A DNA stretch of 64,000 bases from Membranipora membranacea (GCA_914767715.1 OU612073.1:17238001-17302000); one strand, 5' to 3'; positions 38,101 to 49,700 are shown, counted from the stretch's first letter. Numbers and translations are program-made. The notes: generated by a model from the sequence alone, not told the origin.

Positions 38101-38266
38101 TTACAGAGTCGACGGATTAGCTTCAGAGCCCGTCTTGAATGGAGAGGTAGAATCTAATCAGCAGTCTCGCTGGTACCATATATCAGATACTCATGTGAAG
38201 GAAATATCTGAACGCACTGTACTCAACTCACAGGCGTATCTTCTCTTCTATGAGCGGGTACCATAA
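20469..38266 (+). CDS. USP16/USP45-like: Ubiquitin carboxyl-terminal hydrolase, USP16/USP45 type (first short exon not found)
   Basis: Sixteen exons were recognised: 20469-20563, 21025-21108, 22602-22706, 22928-23188, 24493-24717, 26414-26644, 28375-28548, 29885-30070, 30593-30734, 31036-31182, 34581-34627, 34907-35123, 35479-35660, 36843-36980, 37549-37631 and 38107-38266. All phases agree, giving about 825 codons, close to USP16/45 length. The order is an N-terminal zinc-finger UBP domain, a catalytic Cys box (NTCFFNA), the [18 protein letters not shown] block, a variable acidic/Ser-rich insert, the [10 protein letters not shown] block, the GHYTAYVR His box, and a C-terminal WYHISDTHV motif. 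Family members are cysteine proteases that remove ubiquitin; human USP16 acts on histone H2A and USP45 in DNA repair. Entry in phase 1 at 20469 implies an upstream coding exon holding the start codon, which I could not locate. Confidence 0.93.
24493..24717 (+). CDS. USP catalytic Cys-box exon
   Basis: This 75-codon phase-0 exon begins [20 protein letters not shown]. The Cys at codon 9 is the nucleophile. Most USPs have NLGNTC; here the Gly is Asp. The second half is acidic ([18 protein letters not shown]), matching the acidic insert after the Cys box in USP16/45. Confidence 0.93.
25862..26331. mobile_element. Foldback element (arms about 230 bp) in USP intron
   Basis: The sequence from about 25862 (GTATATTTGAACCACTGCT) to 26095 reappears as an imperfect reverse complement from about 26100 to 26331, with almost no loop. 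The centre is AACATTTTTATTAGTGTT. It contains no coding sequence. It is a foldback/MITE-type insertion just upstream of the exon at 26414. Confidence 0.8.
26414..26644 (+). CDS. USP QDSHE-box exon
   Basis: This 77-codon phase-0 exon carries [20 protein letters not shown], the conserved block II of USP catalytic domains. The Gln and Asp residues in this block help shape the oxyanion hole and ubiquitin tail groove. The wording closely follows USP16. Confidence 0.93.
27100..27130. repeat. AT/ACAT microsatellite
   Basis: A short run of (ATAC)n and (AT)n within the USP intron between exons at 26644 and 28375. Confidence 0.8.
28375..31182 (+). CDS. USP middle exons: FGG block and acidic/Ser-rich insert
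   Basis: Exon 28375-28548 includes [18 protein letters not shown] with a zinc-ribbon-like Cys pair. Exon 29885-30070 includes [13 protein letters not shown] and a basic stretch. Exons 30593-30734 and 31036-31182 are low-complexity, rich in Glu, Thr and Ser, with [14 protein letters not shown]16/45 have a variable insert at this point between the two halves of the catalytic domain. Confidence 0.88.
31975..32375. repeat. Three diverged tandem units in USP intron
   Basis: Blocks containing TTCACATTTTCACA, TACCTGAG, an AATGCRCTGTC...TGTAACT segment and ACAAGACCAGGTTCAT recur at about 31978, 32088 and 32245. Units are partly deleted relative to each other. There is no coding potential. Confidence 0.55.
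34581..36980 (+). CDS. USP C-terminal catalytic exons: zinc-ribbon, LKRF and His box
   Basis: Exon 34907-35123 encodes [19 protein letters not shown] followed by FACSFCNRK, the second Cys pair of the USP zinc ribbon. Exon 35479-35660 encodes [19 protein letters not shown] and DLAPYC. Exon 36843-36980 encodes [18 protein letters not shown], containing the catalytic His. The 47 nt exon 34581-34627 links the variable insert to this core in frame. Confidence 0.92.
36979..37152. repeat. Tandem repeat of the exon-end 5' splice site region
   Basis: Directly after the exon ending at 36980, a unit of about 40 bp (GGTAACTACAAGATTAGTGT... AGATTAAACT) is repeated about four times. Each unit recreates an AGGTAAC/AGGTAGC-like donor at about 37020, 37061, 37101 (weaker, GGTTAC) and 37141. 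Confidence 0.75.
37549..38266 (+). CDS. USP last two exons with C-terminal catalytic motif
   Basis: Exon 37549-37631 and exon 38107-38266 (stop TAA 38264-38266). The last exon carries [14 protein letters not shown] and [12 protein letters not shown], the closing block of USP domains, where the Asp of SDTHV completes the catalytic triad in this subfamily. Confidence 0.93.
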
Positions 38267-38800
38267 CTCCGCAGCCTCCCACAAACACACGCATAGGAAA
38301 TAGTGTAATAATGTAGATTTTTGGCATGTTAATTTTTATATTTGTAAAACAGATTGGTAATAGCATGGCTAACAGACTGACGATTGATGATATGAGTTAC
38401 GGCTAGCATCAATTCTTTTTGGTTATTCAACTTTCCCTTTCTATCCAAAGGCGGTTCCAATATAGAAACTCATTTTGAGAAGTATTTATGCAGAGTTAGT
38501 TGCCACATTGTATCACTATGTGTCTATCCATATCTTCTTAACATCCCTTTATTGCCAATAATGTATTCTACTTTGATAAAACTTTCTTCACGCCCCCTTC
38601 ACAACTATCACTGTTTGTGGCCTCATAATATTTTTGATATAAATTGCTTATAGGCCAGCAGCAGCACCTCACTATTGTTTCATTGTGTGTAAGGATGATG
38701 AACAGAGAAAATTAATAGCAAATAATGAAATGATATTTATTATTGTTTGGATTTTTGAAGTGGTACTATTCCATAAGTGGGGCAATAAAAAATGTTTTGC
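38267..38800 (+). other. Probable USP 3' UTR with polyadenylation signal
   Basis: Non-coding sequence after the stop. The first canonical AATAAA I see is at 38784-38789. Earlier use of variant signals cannot be excluded. Confidence 0.4.
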
Positions 38801-39621
38801 TAAAATTATTTTCTGATGCAGATTCTACAATATTTCTGCAGAACTATATTGCAAAAGTTACTTGGCAACATTTAGCCAATCAAAATGGATAATTTTGATG
38901 ATTAGCCAATGACAGTGCAGAGCATTTTTGTTTATAAAAGATGGCCGCCAACCATGAGGCTTGCTGCATCAATTCCCACAACACAGAGTATATGATAAAA
39001 TCCACTGATTAAATTGTCACAACAGCACCTGGACAATGCTCTGAGCAAAGCTGAGGATTGGGTTGTGCTAGACAAACAGCCTGAGCAGCAGGAAGCTACT
39101 GAATTACTCTGGATCAGAGAGATAAGCTACCATCATAATGCATATGATCAATGAACTAAACCTTAGTTCATTGATATGATCATGGGATATATATTGTGAT
39201 AGAATGGAGAAAGATGACAATAGAAATGAACATTCTTTCTATGCTCACAAAATCTGCTATCTGAGATTTGTATAACAAAACTAGTAGCTGCACAGAAAGC
39301 CCACACCAGGAAAAATGTGAGTGTTAAGATGAATGATTGTGATAGTTTACTTCACTTTCAGGTTTCAATGTTGTTGTTTACTACAAGTACATTTATTTGT
39401 TAATTTCATGAACTTACTAGTGTCTCTTCTAGTACTAGTAGCCTATCCTCATCCCAGGTGTTTCAATGTGATGGTAGGTTATCAATATTATTAGAAAATC
39501 AATAATTTAAAAGGATTGGGTTTACGTAAAAAAAATAGGGTCTATGTAATTGTTGACCTTACTTCCAGCAAGGAGTAACTTTGCTATTACAGCTTACTCC
39601 AGTCCAAATCACAGGCCTTGT

Positions 39622-39725
39622 GTAGTTGGTGCAAGTCCAGTGGTTGAGTGCCCCAGTGGTCAAGGCCTAAGAGAGAAAAGGCCTCGACCACTGGGGCACT
39701 CGACCACTGGACTTGCACCAACTAC
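39622..39725. repeat. Long hairpin, arms about 47 bp, loop about 10 nt
   Basis: GTAGTTGGTGCAAGTCCAGT begins the left arm at 39622. The right arm ends at 39725 with its reverse complement. The arms differ at only one or two positions. The loop is about AAGAGAGAAA. Within each arm, CCAGTGGT occurs twice. It lies intergenically and could be a MITE or a structured RNA locus. Confidence 0.8.
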
Positions 39726-39739
39726 AGAAGGACTGTGGT

Positions 39740-41600
39740 CCAAATCACTACATTTAAAGCATGCCAGTTACTCATCAGCCTTTTAATGCTAGTGGGACTG
39801 GATTGCTGTTACTACTAGCAAGGCGTAACACTGCTGTTAGCATAATTAGTATTGTTAACGTGTTGTGATAGCAGTGTTATCAAACTATAATTTATGTATT
39901 TAGAATGAAGATACATCTAGTAGTGATGATGACAACGGAAACAAGGCGACAGCTTGGTTACTCTTTACTGTTCAGTGTTTATGAATTACAGATGCTCAAT
40001 TCGTTTTTTTTTTCAGCTGGCTTGTACCAAGCGGCTCAAGCTAATGAAATAGAGAGCTTACTATTATATATTTGAAAACTCTGATGGTGTGGCAGGAGAA
40101 GCACACTACCATCAAATACTATTCCAGGAAGACTTATGAAAGGTGAAGGATAGTTCAAAACCTTGAAAACTCTAGAGGAGTAAATAGTTTGCTGGAGGAG
40201 ATGTTCACCATATCACACACTCCTAAGACAGGTGACATCCAAGCCTTACTTCATTTAGACTCTCACATCAGCTTGCCAAAAGTTAGTGCTAGCTAACATT
40301 AAGTCACCCATAAACTAGCTAAACTAAGCCAAATATCACTCCTCTAGGGTAACTATAGGTTATTTCTGTAGTGTTATATCTATTTCAGCATCTATGTTTT
40401 ATTTAAAGAAGAGTCTGCTTGTAAAATATGTGTAGGGTGATGCCATAGGTCTAAGCAGTTGACATCCATTACAAGAAAGCCATAACCCCCCTTCCTCCCC
40501 CGTGTTTATATATCTACTTGCTTGTAATAGGAATAACATATTCCTCCAACAGATTTGTTCTGCAAGCTCTTTAACTTAGCTGCTAGATGTGATGTGAGAT
40601 AGAATCATTTTTTGTTCAAAGCTTGTTCTACCTCCTGCTGTTAACTTGAGTTGAGATCCAGTTATGCGATTATATTTCCGCTCCTTAATCTTGAGTTTCA
40701 TCATTCTTTCAGTGATACAGCGAAGGAAGAACCACGCAAAGGGCTTAAATTAACTATTCCGATCATAGATCATTGCCAAAGTCCAAGACTAAAAAGCACC
40801 AAGTTTAACAAGATGACCAAGTACAAAAATACTCTGCATGCATTTGTGTCAAAGCATGTTTTCACATGAATTTTATATTCTTGATGTCCTTTGTTGCATG
40901 CCCACATGTTGACATAGGTCACATTGCAGGTATGTGTTTTACTGCTGTATATATTCATTTGATACAGGCTTGTACCAATATCTACTTTCCAATTAGTCAA
41001 TGAAGAGGATTTGTACCTTGAATGTATTTTTCAATACTGGTTTTCACAGCAGGAAATACTCCTTTTTTTTGCTTTCCTTCTTGTTTACACAGGTCATATT
41101 ATTGTTGGTATTCACTTATTGTATTTTTATGTAACAATTTTATATATGTTTGTACGTATATCTCACCTTCCAATTAGCCATTGACTGGATTTTTACCTTG
41201 ATAAAGAATGTATTATATCAATACAGGTTTTCGATGCATTTGATAAGCACATTAGTTCGTCTTTCTTTGCTTTCCTTCACCTTGACACTGGTCACATTGT
41301 GGATATATCTTTGTTTATACTGGTGTGTACTTGTATTGCACCTCTCAATAAGTCAATAAAGAGTATCTGTTTGTGCCTTGGTAGATAATACGCATACAGA
41401 ATGCTCATTAAAAAACGAAATTTTGCAACTTTTTTGTCTTTACTTAGCCTCTGTAGAAAGAATATGCACTCTGAGAGTTATGAACTTTACATAATTGGGT
41501 TTGCAGCGAAATTCGGGTCTAGTTTCACTCAATTCTAGGTAACCCCAGAGAGATAATTATTATTAAATGCAATTTTTTGATCACTCATTGGCAAGAAGTT
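39740..41600. other. Intergenic, no gene recognised
   Basis: No supported exon. Local similarity exists between 40970-41090 and 41160-41280 (CTTGTACC, CTTTCCAATTAG-CAATGA, TTTGCTTTCCTTC), suggesting an old local duplication of about 190 bp. Confidence 0.4.
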
Positions 41601-41609
41601 TCTGGACTC

Positions 41610-42235
41610 TACCTGTTTTTCGCATCTTAACAGTTTTTCACATTTTAACTGGATCCACCCTGTCCCCATATATTCCCAATTCATAATTAGACTGCTACCA
41701 GTTATTTTATAATAGGGTCTTCTTATAAAAAGATAATGAAAATCACATATGAAGTTTATTATCGCTGTTATTCTGGAAAGGTTGCGCAAAACCTATTTTT
41801 ATGCCACAACTGTGTTTGAGGGGTGTCTACAAACTATCTGTAAAACGTCAATAGATGGATTTAGCAGTATGATATTTTCTCAAAAAACCACTCAAGATAT
41901 GCATGATATTGATAAAAAAAATTTCAATGACGCCAATTCATTCTATGATCTTTGCCGAAAGAAGTTAAATGGTAAAAAACGCTCTATATTCCCCCTTTTC
42001 CACGTTTCTTACTTGGATCCGCCCCCTTTTGCCCCATTTGTAAAGTAGTACATATGCGCCATCAGAACGGCCATAAAAAACTACCCCAGACAAAAGCGGA
42101 GGATGCTCATGTTTGAAGGCCGGTTTGCATTGTACGCAATTGTGTGGATGCCTTCAATGCGACAATGGCAGGGACGACACTCAGCAAGATGAGTATGACC
42201 AAATTACCGATGATGAAGACCTTGACCTTTAAACT
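41610..42235 (+). pseudogene. Transposon remnant with Cys-rich C-terminal motif
   Basis: The stretch 42089-42232 reads CSCLKAGLHCTQLCGCLQC followed by DN and an acidic tail (TDDEDLDL) before TAA. A C-x-C-x-K-A-G-L-x-C-T-x-L-C pattern recurs at the C-termini of invertebrate mobile-element proteins. The preceding 480 bp contain open fragments (for example FYDLCRKKLNGKK) in changing frames. It is therefore called a decayed element; the superfamily is unknown. Confidence 0.5.
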
Positions 42236-42361
42236 AGTATAAATTTGCATCCTTTCTTTGTTTTGTTTTAGCAGTGATACTTATGTGCTATTTAAAATAG
42301 CTATTAAGTTCAAAATACATAATCAGATTACACGCTTTACCAGAATAAAACTTCATAAACG

Positions 42362-42830
42362 TTCACCTGTTTTTCACATCCCAACTGGATCCACCCCTTT
42401 CTCATATATTCTCAATTTATTATTACACTGCTACCAGATACTTTATGATGGGGTCTTTTCAAAATCAAACCATGAAAAATGACATGAGAAGTACATTTAT
42501 CACTGTTATTCTTGCACGCTTGCACAAAACCTATTATTATGCCGCAACTGTGTTCGAGGGGTGACTATAATTTGTCTGTAAAACGTCAACCATTGGGTTT
42601 AGCTGTATGATATTTTCCCAAAAAACTTCTCAAGATATGCATGATATTGATAAAAAAAATTCAATGACACTGCTTCATTCTATGAACTTTGCCAAGAGAA
42701 GTTAAATTGCAAAAAACGCCCTTTTAACCCCCTTTTCCGTGTTTCTTACTTGGATTCGCCCCTTTTTGCCCCATTTGTGAAATGGTACATATGCGTCATC
42801 AGAACGTCCATAAAAAACTACACCAGAGGC
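42362..42830 (+). repeat. Diverged direct duplicate of 41610-42095
   Basis: The whole of 41.61-42.09 kb is repeated in the same order (for example AACTGGATCCACCC, CAAAACCTATT, GATATGCATGATATTGATAA, GCCCCATTTGT), with frequent substitutions. The duplicate stops before the Cys-rich motif. Confidence 0.75.
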
Positions 42831-43293
42831 AGTCTTCAATTTTCTCTGTTCAAGACACTTACGCAGATGTAATTTTTAGAGCCTTTTATGTATAGCCGCT
42901 GCTGGCCTATTATCAGTATACCAAAAAATAACAGAATTGTTCGTCACAGTGAAAACATTGTAACTCTATCTAATTAATGCCATACCTTTGATCTCTTCTC
43001 ATGTGCTAAAATACCGGCTGTCTGCAGTCCAGTATATTGATCTTGTTATTTGGCTCCTCCCACTTCCTGGTAGACAATATATTGCACTGATTGGGCATGT
43101 AATGAACAAAAAACAGAAAGGAGCAGACTGAATAAGTAGTAGTGTATGCAACTCTACAAACGCGTGGGTACTGTACATTATAAACTTGGAAAATATCAAT
43201 AATTGTATACAACAATTATTTTGCAAGAACATTTCTTGTGTTTTGCGAATTGAACAAGTGAAGGGAAGCTTGCGTTTTGTTAATTTCATCAAC

Positions 43294-43719
43294 ATGAGTC
43301 GTCAACCAAGACATAATCATCCAAGGAGAGGTTATGAACAGAATCCACGGCACCCAGCACCTCGTCATCATGGGCCTCCAGGAGGTCCACCTCCATGGAA
43401 TGGGTATGACCCTCCTCGGGACGGGTATGGCCCTCCATTGGGTGAGTATGGACAGCCATCATATGGTAGACATGCAGTTTCACAGAATGTGTACGGTCCT
43501 CCACCACAGAGAGAATACGGACCTCCACCACAGAGAGAATATGGTCCTCCACCACAGAGAGAATGCGGTCCTCCACGGGGAGGATATCATCATTCACACA
43601 GAGGGCACCGTCCCCCACATCCCGGGTCCAATATCCAGCCTCCACGTGATCAAGGATACGGTACTGATCAACCGCCTCCTTATCAGGACCAGCAACCTTC
43701 CACATCACAACTTAGTAAG
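43294..43719 (+). CDS. Macro-protein exon 1: Pro/Tyr/Gly-rich low-complexity start
   Basis: This exon of 142 codons begins MSRQPRHNHPRRGYEQ. It is dominated by GPP, YGPP and PPPQRE repeats, including three tandem copies of a 10-residue unit (YGPPPQRE-type). It is a disordered, phase-separation-prone composition. The exon ends with donor AAG|GTAATA in phase 0. The same frame is open back to an ATG at 43186. Confidence 0.75.
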
Positions 43720-46700
43720 GTAATAATGAATTTACTAACCAATAACATAAATATTTCAGTTGATTGTGAAACACATCCTGAAAAGACTAAGTACTTTTTT
43801 CAAGACTTAAATTTGAAACAAAATATCTCATCATAAACTATACTTTCAACTTCTCGGACAACACGTTTAGACTTGGGAGCTCACTCCACCCACATAGATG
43901 GGGGGGGGGGGGGTCCTCAAGGTCCAATCCGTGAACTTATTTTCATTTTAGATGATTTTCAATGCCCTGTGACTAAACAGAGAAAATGTCAGTGATGCAA
44001 TAAGCTTGATTTCAAGAAGCTAGACAATTCCAGAGTTTTGTTATTTCTCTAGTCAGCCGAAGGAAGAACAGATGAACCGCCACCTTACCAGTCAAGAGAT
44101 GGTAGTGAAGAAGCGTTACCAATGGAGGGTGTGAGAGAACGTGCAGGTAGGTCCAACATCAGAGTAGGCCTGTATATACAGACAGGGGCCAATATTTCAA
44201 GAACTCAAATTTGGAAATTCCAATAAATGGCATTCATTTGTAAAGCTTTGTAAATTAATATTATTCGAACGTTTCCATTTTAATCATACTAGTGTTTGGT
44301 CATATAACAATCCCCTGGCTCAATTATCCCCCTTGACTGCTGTCATTTACAAAAACAACTTTTTCTTCGCAGAACCCTACAACTCCTATTCAAAACCTGC
44401 CCCACTCATGGCCCAAGAGGTTGAAAACCCATCAAAACATCCCTTCAGCCGAGGAAGAGGAGCAGCAAGAGGGGGTGCACGTGGAGGTGCAAGAGGAGGT
44501 GCAAGAGGGGGTGCAAGAGGGGGTGCAAGAGGAGGTGCAAGAGGGCGTGCAAGAGGGGCCGTTAGCCACACAGACTCGACAGTCAAAAGAACAAAAAGTT
44601 TCTTCAACACTAAAAGACCTAGGCCCAGTCGAGTTAGAAATGAAGGTCCTGCTGCTGACGGTAGAAGTGAAGTGAGCAGGAGTAGTGCCGGAACAACACA
44701 GGATGAAACTGATCTTGATGAAGGTAGGAACATCACTGTCCAATTATAGATAAACCCATAACGAGATTGGCCCTCATGTTTGAGGCCAATTTTCACTAAA
44801 TATCAAGTTGATTTCTATATAGCCTTACCATGTCAAACCAAGGAGCAACAGCTTGGTCAAACCAATCAACTCCCTTCAGTTCATTGGTTAAACACTTGGT
44901 CTGGTTTGTTAGAGTGCAATTATAAATGTTTTAGAGTTTGCTTCAGAGCAGCAGATGCAGTTTATAGAGGAGCTGGAATTGGTGGAGTTGGACTCGGATA
45001 ATTGTACAATATTCATAAAGGTTATGAATATCGAGTTCGATTATGACCCGCTTGCTTTGAGGTTTTACCTGGAGTATTGTACTGACAATAAGAATCCAGT
45101 ATGCGGGATGGTTGTCTCCGCTGACAAAAAATATGTCTATGCCACCTTCAACAAACCAATAGGTAAGCATTGCCTAGCTAAAAATTTTGAGAATGTGCAT
45201 TAACTCAAGTGAACAATCAATACTTTTCATGGCCAATTATAGTATATAGGCTTATGAGCTTTTTAGACTTATTAGCCGTTGTCTTTGTTGAATGTTACTT
45301 TGTTTGCTCCGCAAACAAAGTAACATTCAATTTTATGAACTATGAACAGGGAATTCTATAAGGGGACTTAGTATTGTGCATTAACTCAAGGGAAAAATCA
45401 ATACTTTTCAAGGGCAATTATAGGTATATAGGCTTATGAGCTTTTTAGACTTATTAGCCTTTGTCTTTGTTCATAGTTCCTTTTATAAGGGGACGTGGTA
45501 TCGTTTGTTTTTCATTTTAGCGCACTGATGTTAAAATATATAAAAACAACTTGTTTTTCGTTTATTGTTCCAAAACAACAAATCAAAATCAGATAACAGA
45601 GTCAATTTTTGTTTTTTGATTTTCTTATTGATACAAACCACAATATTGATGTGAATTGAATTTTCATATTTCAACTTTGAATCACAAAACAAAAATCAAA
45701 CATTGCAAATGTAGCCTTAATTGTTATTTTTCTCATGGGAATTTCCTGGGGTTTGCATTTCTTGCCGCTACCGGATGCTGCTGCCAAAACTGGGATGTCT
45801 GCCTGAGGTTGGCACGCTGAGATAATTTGTCAAGTCAAGTCAGCTGCTATGAGGGGCTACTGTGTGGCTTGTCTGCATTGAGTGCCACACAACGCATGTT
45901 ACAGTGCTGGGGTGAAGATGTGAGGTATTCGGCGCAGGTGCTTTGTAGTAAATTTTGCTGATGCTGTTGGGCTGCCGCTTGGTGGCCGCCGCCTGTTTGA
46001 TGTTGATTGTACGTTAAGCTTGCTGCCTGTTCTGTTGAGTGTGCTGCCGCTGGTGTGTTACAGATGGTGTGCTCAGTATGCTGCCGATAATGTGCAGTGC
46101 GTTTATTTTAGTTAATTTTTTCAGCTGATATCATGGTATTGATAAAATTGAATGGTTACAAGGTTGGGTCAAAAAGGACTGAGAGCGGAGATTATTAAAA
46201 TGAGTCATAAAAAATGGAATAAAGGATTTGGCCTGTTTTTGGGACCTACATAGGTTAGGTCTAAAAATAGTTTTGCAGCGAGATGACGTTCTACATTCAT
46301 TTCTGATGATACAATTTAGTTCAGTGGCAGCCTACCAAAAATGTGCTAGAAACGCAACTTCATTTACAAAATTGGATGGATAAATTCTACAAATGGATAC
46401 TAGGGTAGTTTTTCGAGGCGGTTGCAATGGTGATGATGTAAATTACACAGAGTTGCACAATAGGCAGCTAATTGCCAAAAATGCTGCCAAAAATGGCCAA
46501 AATCACTGTTCTTTGGAGATTTCAAAGGTCTGTCCTGTGCTCACCTTATGAGTTGGGCTGCTCAAGCTCTGCAATCAGATTTATACATACCTTGGTCAGT
46601 TTTTTGTATTATATCATCGTGATATCTCAATAAATTGAGTGAATGACCAACATTATAAAAAGTGATAACCCCGCAAAAAGGGAAAGTGATAAAAAAATGA

Positions 46701-49700
46701 TGCATTGGTTCAAAACATCCAAAATCTGAAAGAGCATGTCATCATTAGTGGATCTAAGTTCAAATGGGTCTGCTATCATAAGTAGCCGAGATATGGCCAA
46801 CAACGGTGGCACCCAACAGAGCAGGCAGCAAGCTTAAAGTACGATCGACATCAAACAAGCGGCAGCCACCAGGCGGCAGCCCAAAAGCATCAGCAAAATT
46901 CACTACAAAGCACCTGCGCCCAATACCTCATATCTTCACTCCAGCACTGCAAAATACATTGTGTGGGTGGCACTCAATGCAGACAAGCCACACAGTAGCC
47001 CCTCATAGCAGCTGACTTGACTTGACTTGACAAATTATCTCAGCGTGCCAACCTCCATCAGAAATCCCATTTTTGACAGCAGCATCCGGTAACGGCAAGA
47101 AATGCAAACCCCAGTAAATCCCCATGAAAAATAACAATTTAGGCTACATTTGCAATGTTTGATTTTCGTTACTGTGATTCAAAGTTGAAATATGAAAATA
47201 GGATTCATATCAATATTTCGGTCTTCATTATTAAGTAAATCAAAAAACAAAAATTGACTCGATTTTCATATTTTGATTTTTTTTTTGGAACAATAAACGA
47301 AAAACAAGTTGTTTTTTATATTTTAGCATCAGTGCGCAAAAATGAAAATCAAACGATACTAAGTCCCCTTAATTCCTTTTGTGTTACGAATTTTGATGCA
47401 AAAGGAACAAAAGTACAAAGTCCTAAGTTAAGACAAATTTGTTCAGTCAATATGTTGAGTTGAAATTGGCACAGCAGCTATAAAAAATGAATATCAGATA
47501 AGCTTCATGATTGAGTGATTTACATGCTTGTAATAGGAATCTTTCTTGTTAGCTTGTGATTAAAAGTATTTAGTTTTCACTAATAGTTTACTTTCAAATT
47601 ACTTCAAATATTAATCTTGTATTAATCAATTCACAATGTGATGATTTAGCAATCAATACCATAATTATAGTATATGAATCTATGAATAAATTTTAGATAT
47701 AGATGAGTTGGAGATATTCACCAGTGAGCAGGAAAGTCAGTTTCAGGGATTGAGTTTGGATTTCTACCCAGTTAGCCACCCGTCAGCTCTTATCGTATTC
47801 ACTGATATGGAGTATGGGAAGATTGAAAGGCTAATCAGGCGCTGCTCATCAACAATGGTCGACAAAATTAGTGGCCATCGTATTTCTGAAGAGAGTGCAA
47901 ACACTTACATCATCATAGCGTTTGAATTCTCAGAAGAGGCTGCAGAAGATGGTACGCTGACATTTATGTGTTGTTTAATCGCTGTTGATACCGCGACAAA
48001 AATGTTAACCATATTTCATCACTCACATGGCAAATGGTGAATGTTATGCTTCCACCAAATTAAGCTTAAAATCTACCTAAAGACCAAAGCAATATACTGT
48101 CTGGCAGCTAGTTTTTCAGTAGTTATATGCAATAATTCTGCATTGAAAAAGTTCGCTAACAGTTTGCATATTTTTCACCCTGAAGTGCAATGAATTTTCT
48201 GTGTAAATGTTTTGCATAACTACTGCAGAACTAGCTGCCAGGCTATATATTGCTTCGGTATTTCTTTATTCTTTAACTGTTATAATACTTTGCTATCGGT
48301 TTTCATTTTTAGATGTGAGGGAGTTGATCAATGATGAGAGACTGAGTTCAGAGTTTGACATTTATCCTCTATACTATCACACTGGTGAAACAGAACCTAG
48401 CCAAGTTTACTTGAATAAGGAGAGCTACAAATCGTTCAGGCTCAATTCTACTGGTTCCAGGCAGTTGAAAGGTATTATATTTGCCTTCATCGGCACGAGC
48501 TGTAATATATTCATGAGCAATTCAGTCTTCTTAACCTACTACTTACAGCTATCACAGCATTTACCAATTGTGACATTGATAAGTTTTGATGGATTAGGGA
48601 ACACATGTTATGTTACCCTGCAAGAATGTAATTGTAATTGATTTTACAACCCGCGGCTTATTATCAAGCAGCTTGTCAGAGTCTTACAAGGTTGGCATTT
48701 GGCTGCCAAATCTTAAAGTAAGGTCAAGAACTGAGAAAAACTATTTCCATCCAATTCTACCACAAAGAGCCACACGACTATTTTATCACTGATCTATGAT
48801 TTCATATCGGTGATTTGCAGGGTTTAGTTATCTACTTTGATTTGACATCAAACTTCGAATCTATTCTGACATTGAATTAGGCATCAGAGGAGGGAATGTG
48901 AGAGATGATTGTGGAGATATAGATATTCAGTCAAACACTTTGCTGCAAAAGTTGCTTTCTCTGTTAAGATTATCAGATTGGAAACAGAGTACTAGTGACG
49001 CAAACAAGTGAGAGCATAACTGACACCATACTACTGAAGAAATACATGAAGATGAAGAAAAAAAGTAATGGGGATAGCTCCGGAAAACTGCTGACATATC
49101 TGCCTCAGACAAAGGAACTCAGACAGACAATCATCTCATACGATAAACCAGCAAGTAAGCTTTACTGTAGACACATCAAACTCTCACAGGTTGATGTCAT
49201 CCGTTTCTACATTGTGACATCATTATTCGTGGCCACTTTGGATTTTTTTTCGTATCAGTATGGATGTTTGAGTAATGAACTCAATAACACTATGGGTTGA
49301 GTTGATTAACTACAGATCCTCTCCTAAGCTCAACACCAATTAAAGTTATCAGGTTGGCTTTAAATGTACAACATTGGTGTGAGGTGTGAGAGTGAGCTAC
49401 ATGCCAAGTAATCTAAATTCAAAAGTGGGAGACTTCAACTTACAGCGATACTGCACCGCATCGCGGGGCTTCGAGGGTGCAAAGCACCCGAGTGATCGAC
49501 CTAGGGGTTTGGGAGCGGTGTGAGCCCCAGCCGCTGATGCTCTAAGAACGTTTCTAGCCATGAGAAGGCTCTAAAAGCGCATATTTGATCCCAAATAATT
49601 TCATATGTGTACTTTCTATTAGTACTAAAATATCAAACTGAGGTGAAATACACTTACCATCAACACATGGGTCCCTGGTAATAACATGCCCTTACTTTGC

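Noticed and set aside
43289-43708. 139-codon minus-strand frame opposite the Pro-rich exon
   Set aside because: It is a shadow of the repetitive Pro/Gly codons on the plus strand. The splice donor and phase support the plus strand.
48877-49007. Alternative exon frame (GIRGGNVRDDCGD...) before 48969
   Set aside because: Its phase fits the upstream exon, but it runs into a stop at 49007. The frame starting at acceptor CTGTTAAG (48968) fits both neighbours, so this frame is probably intronic chance.
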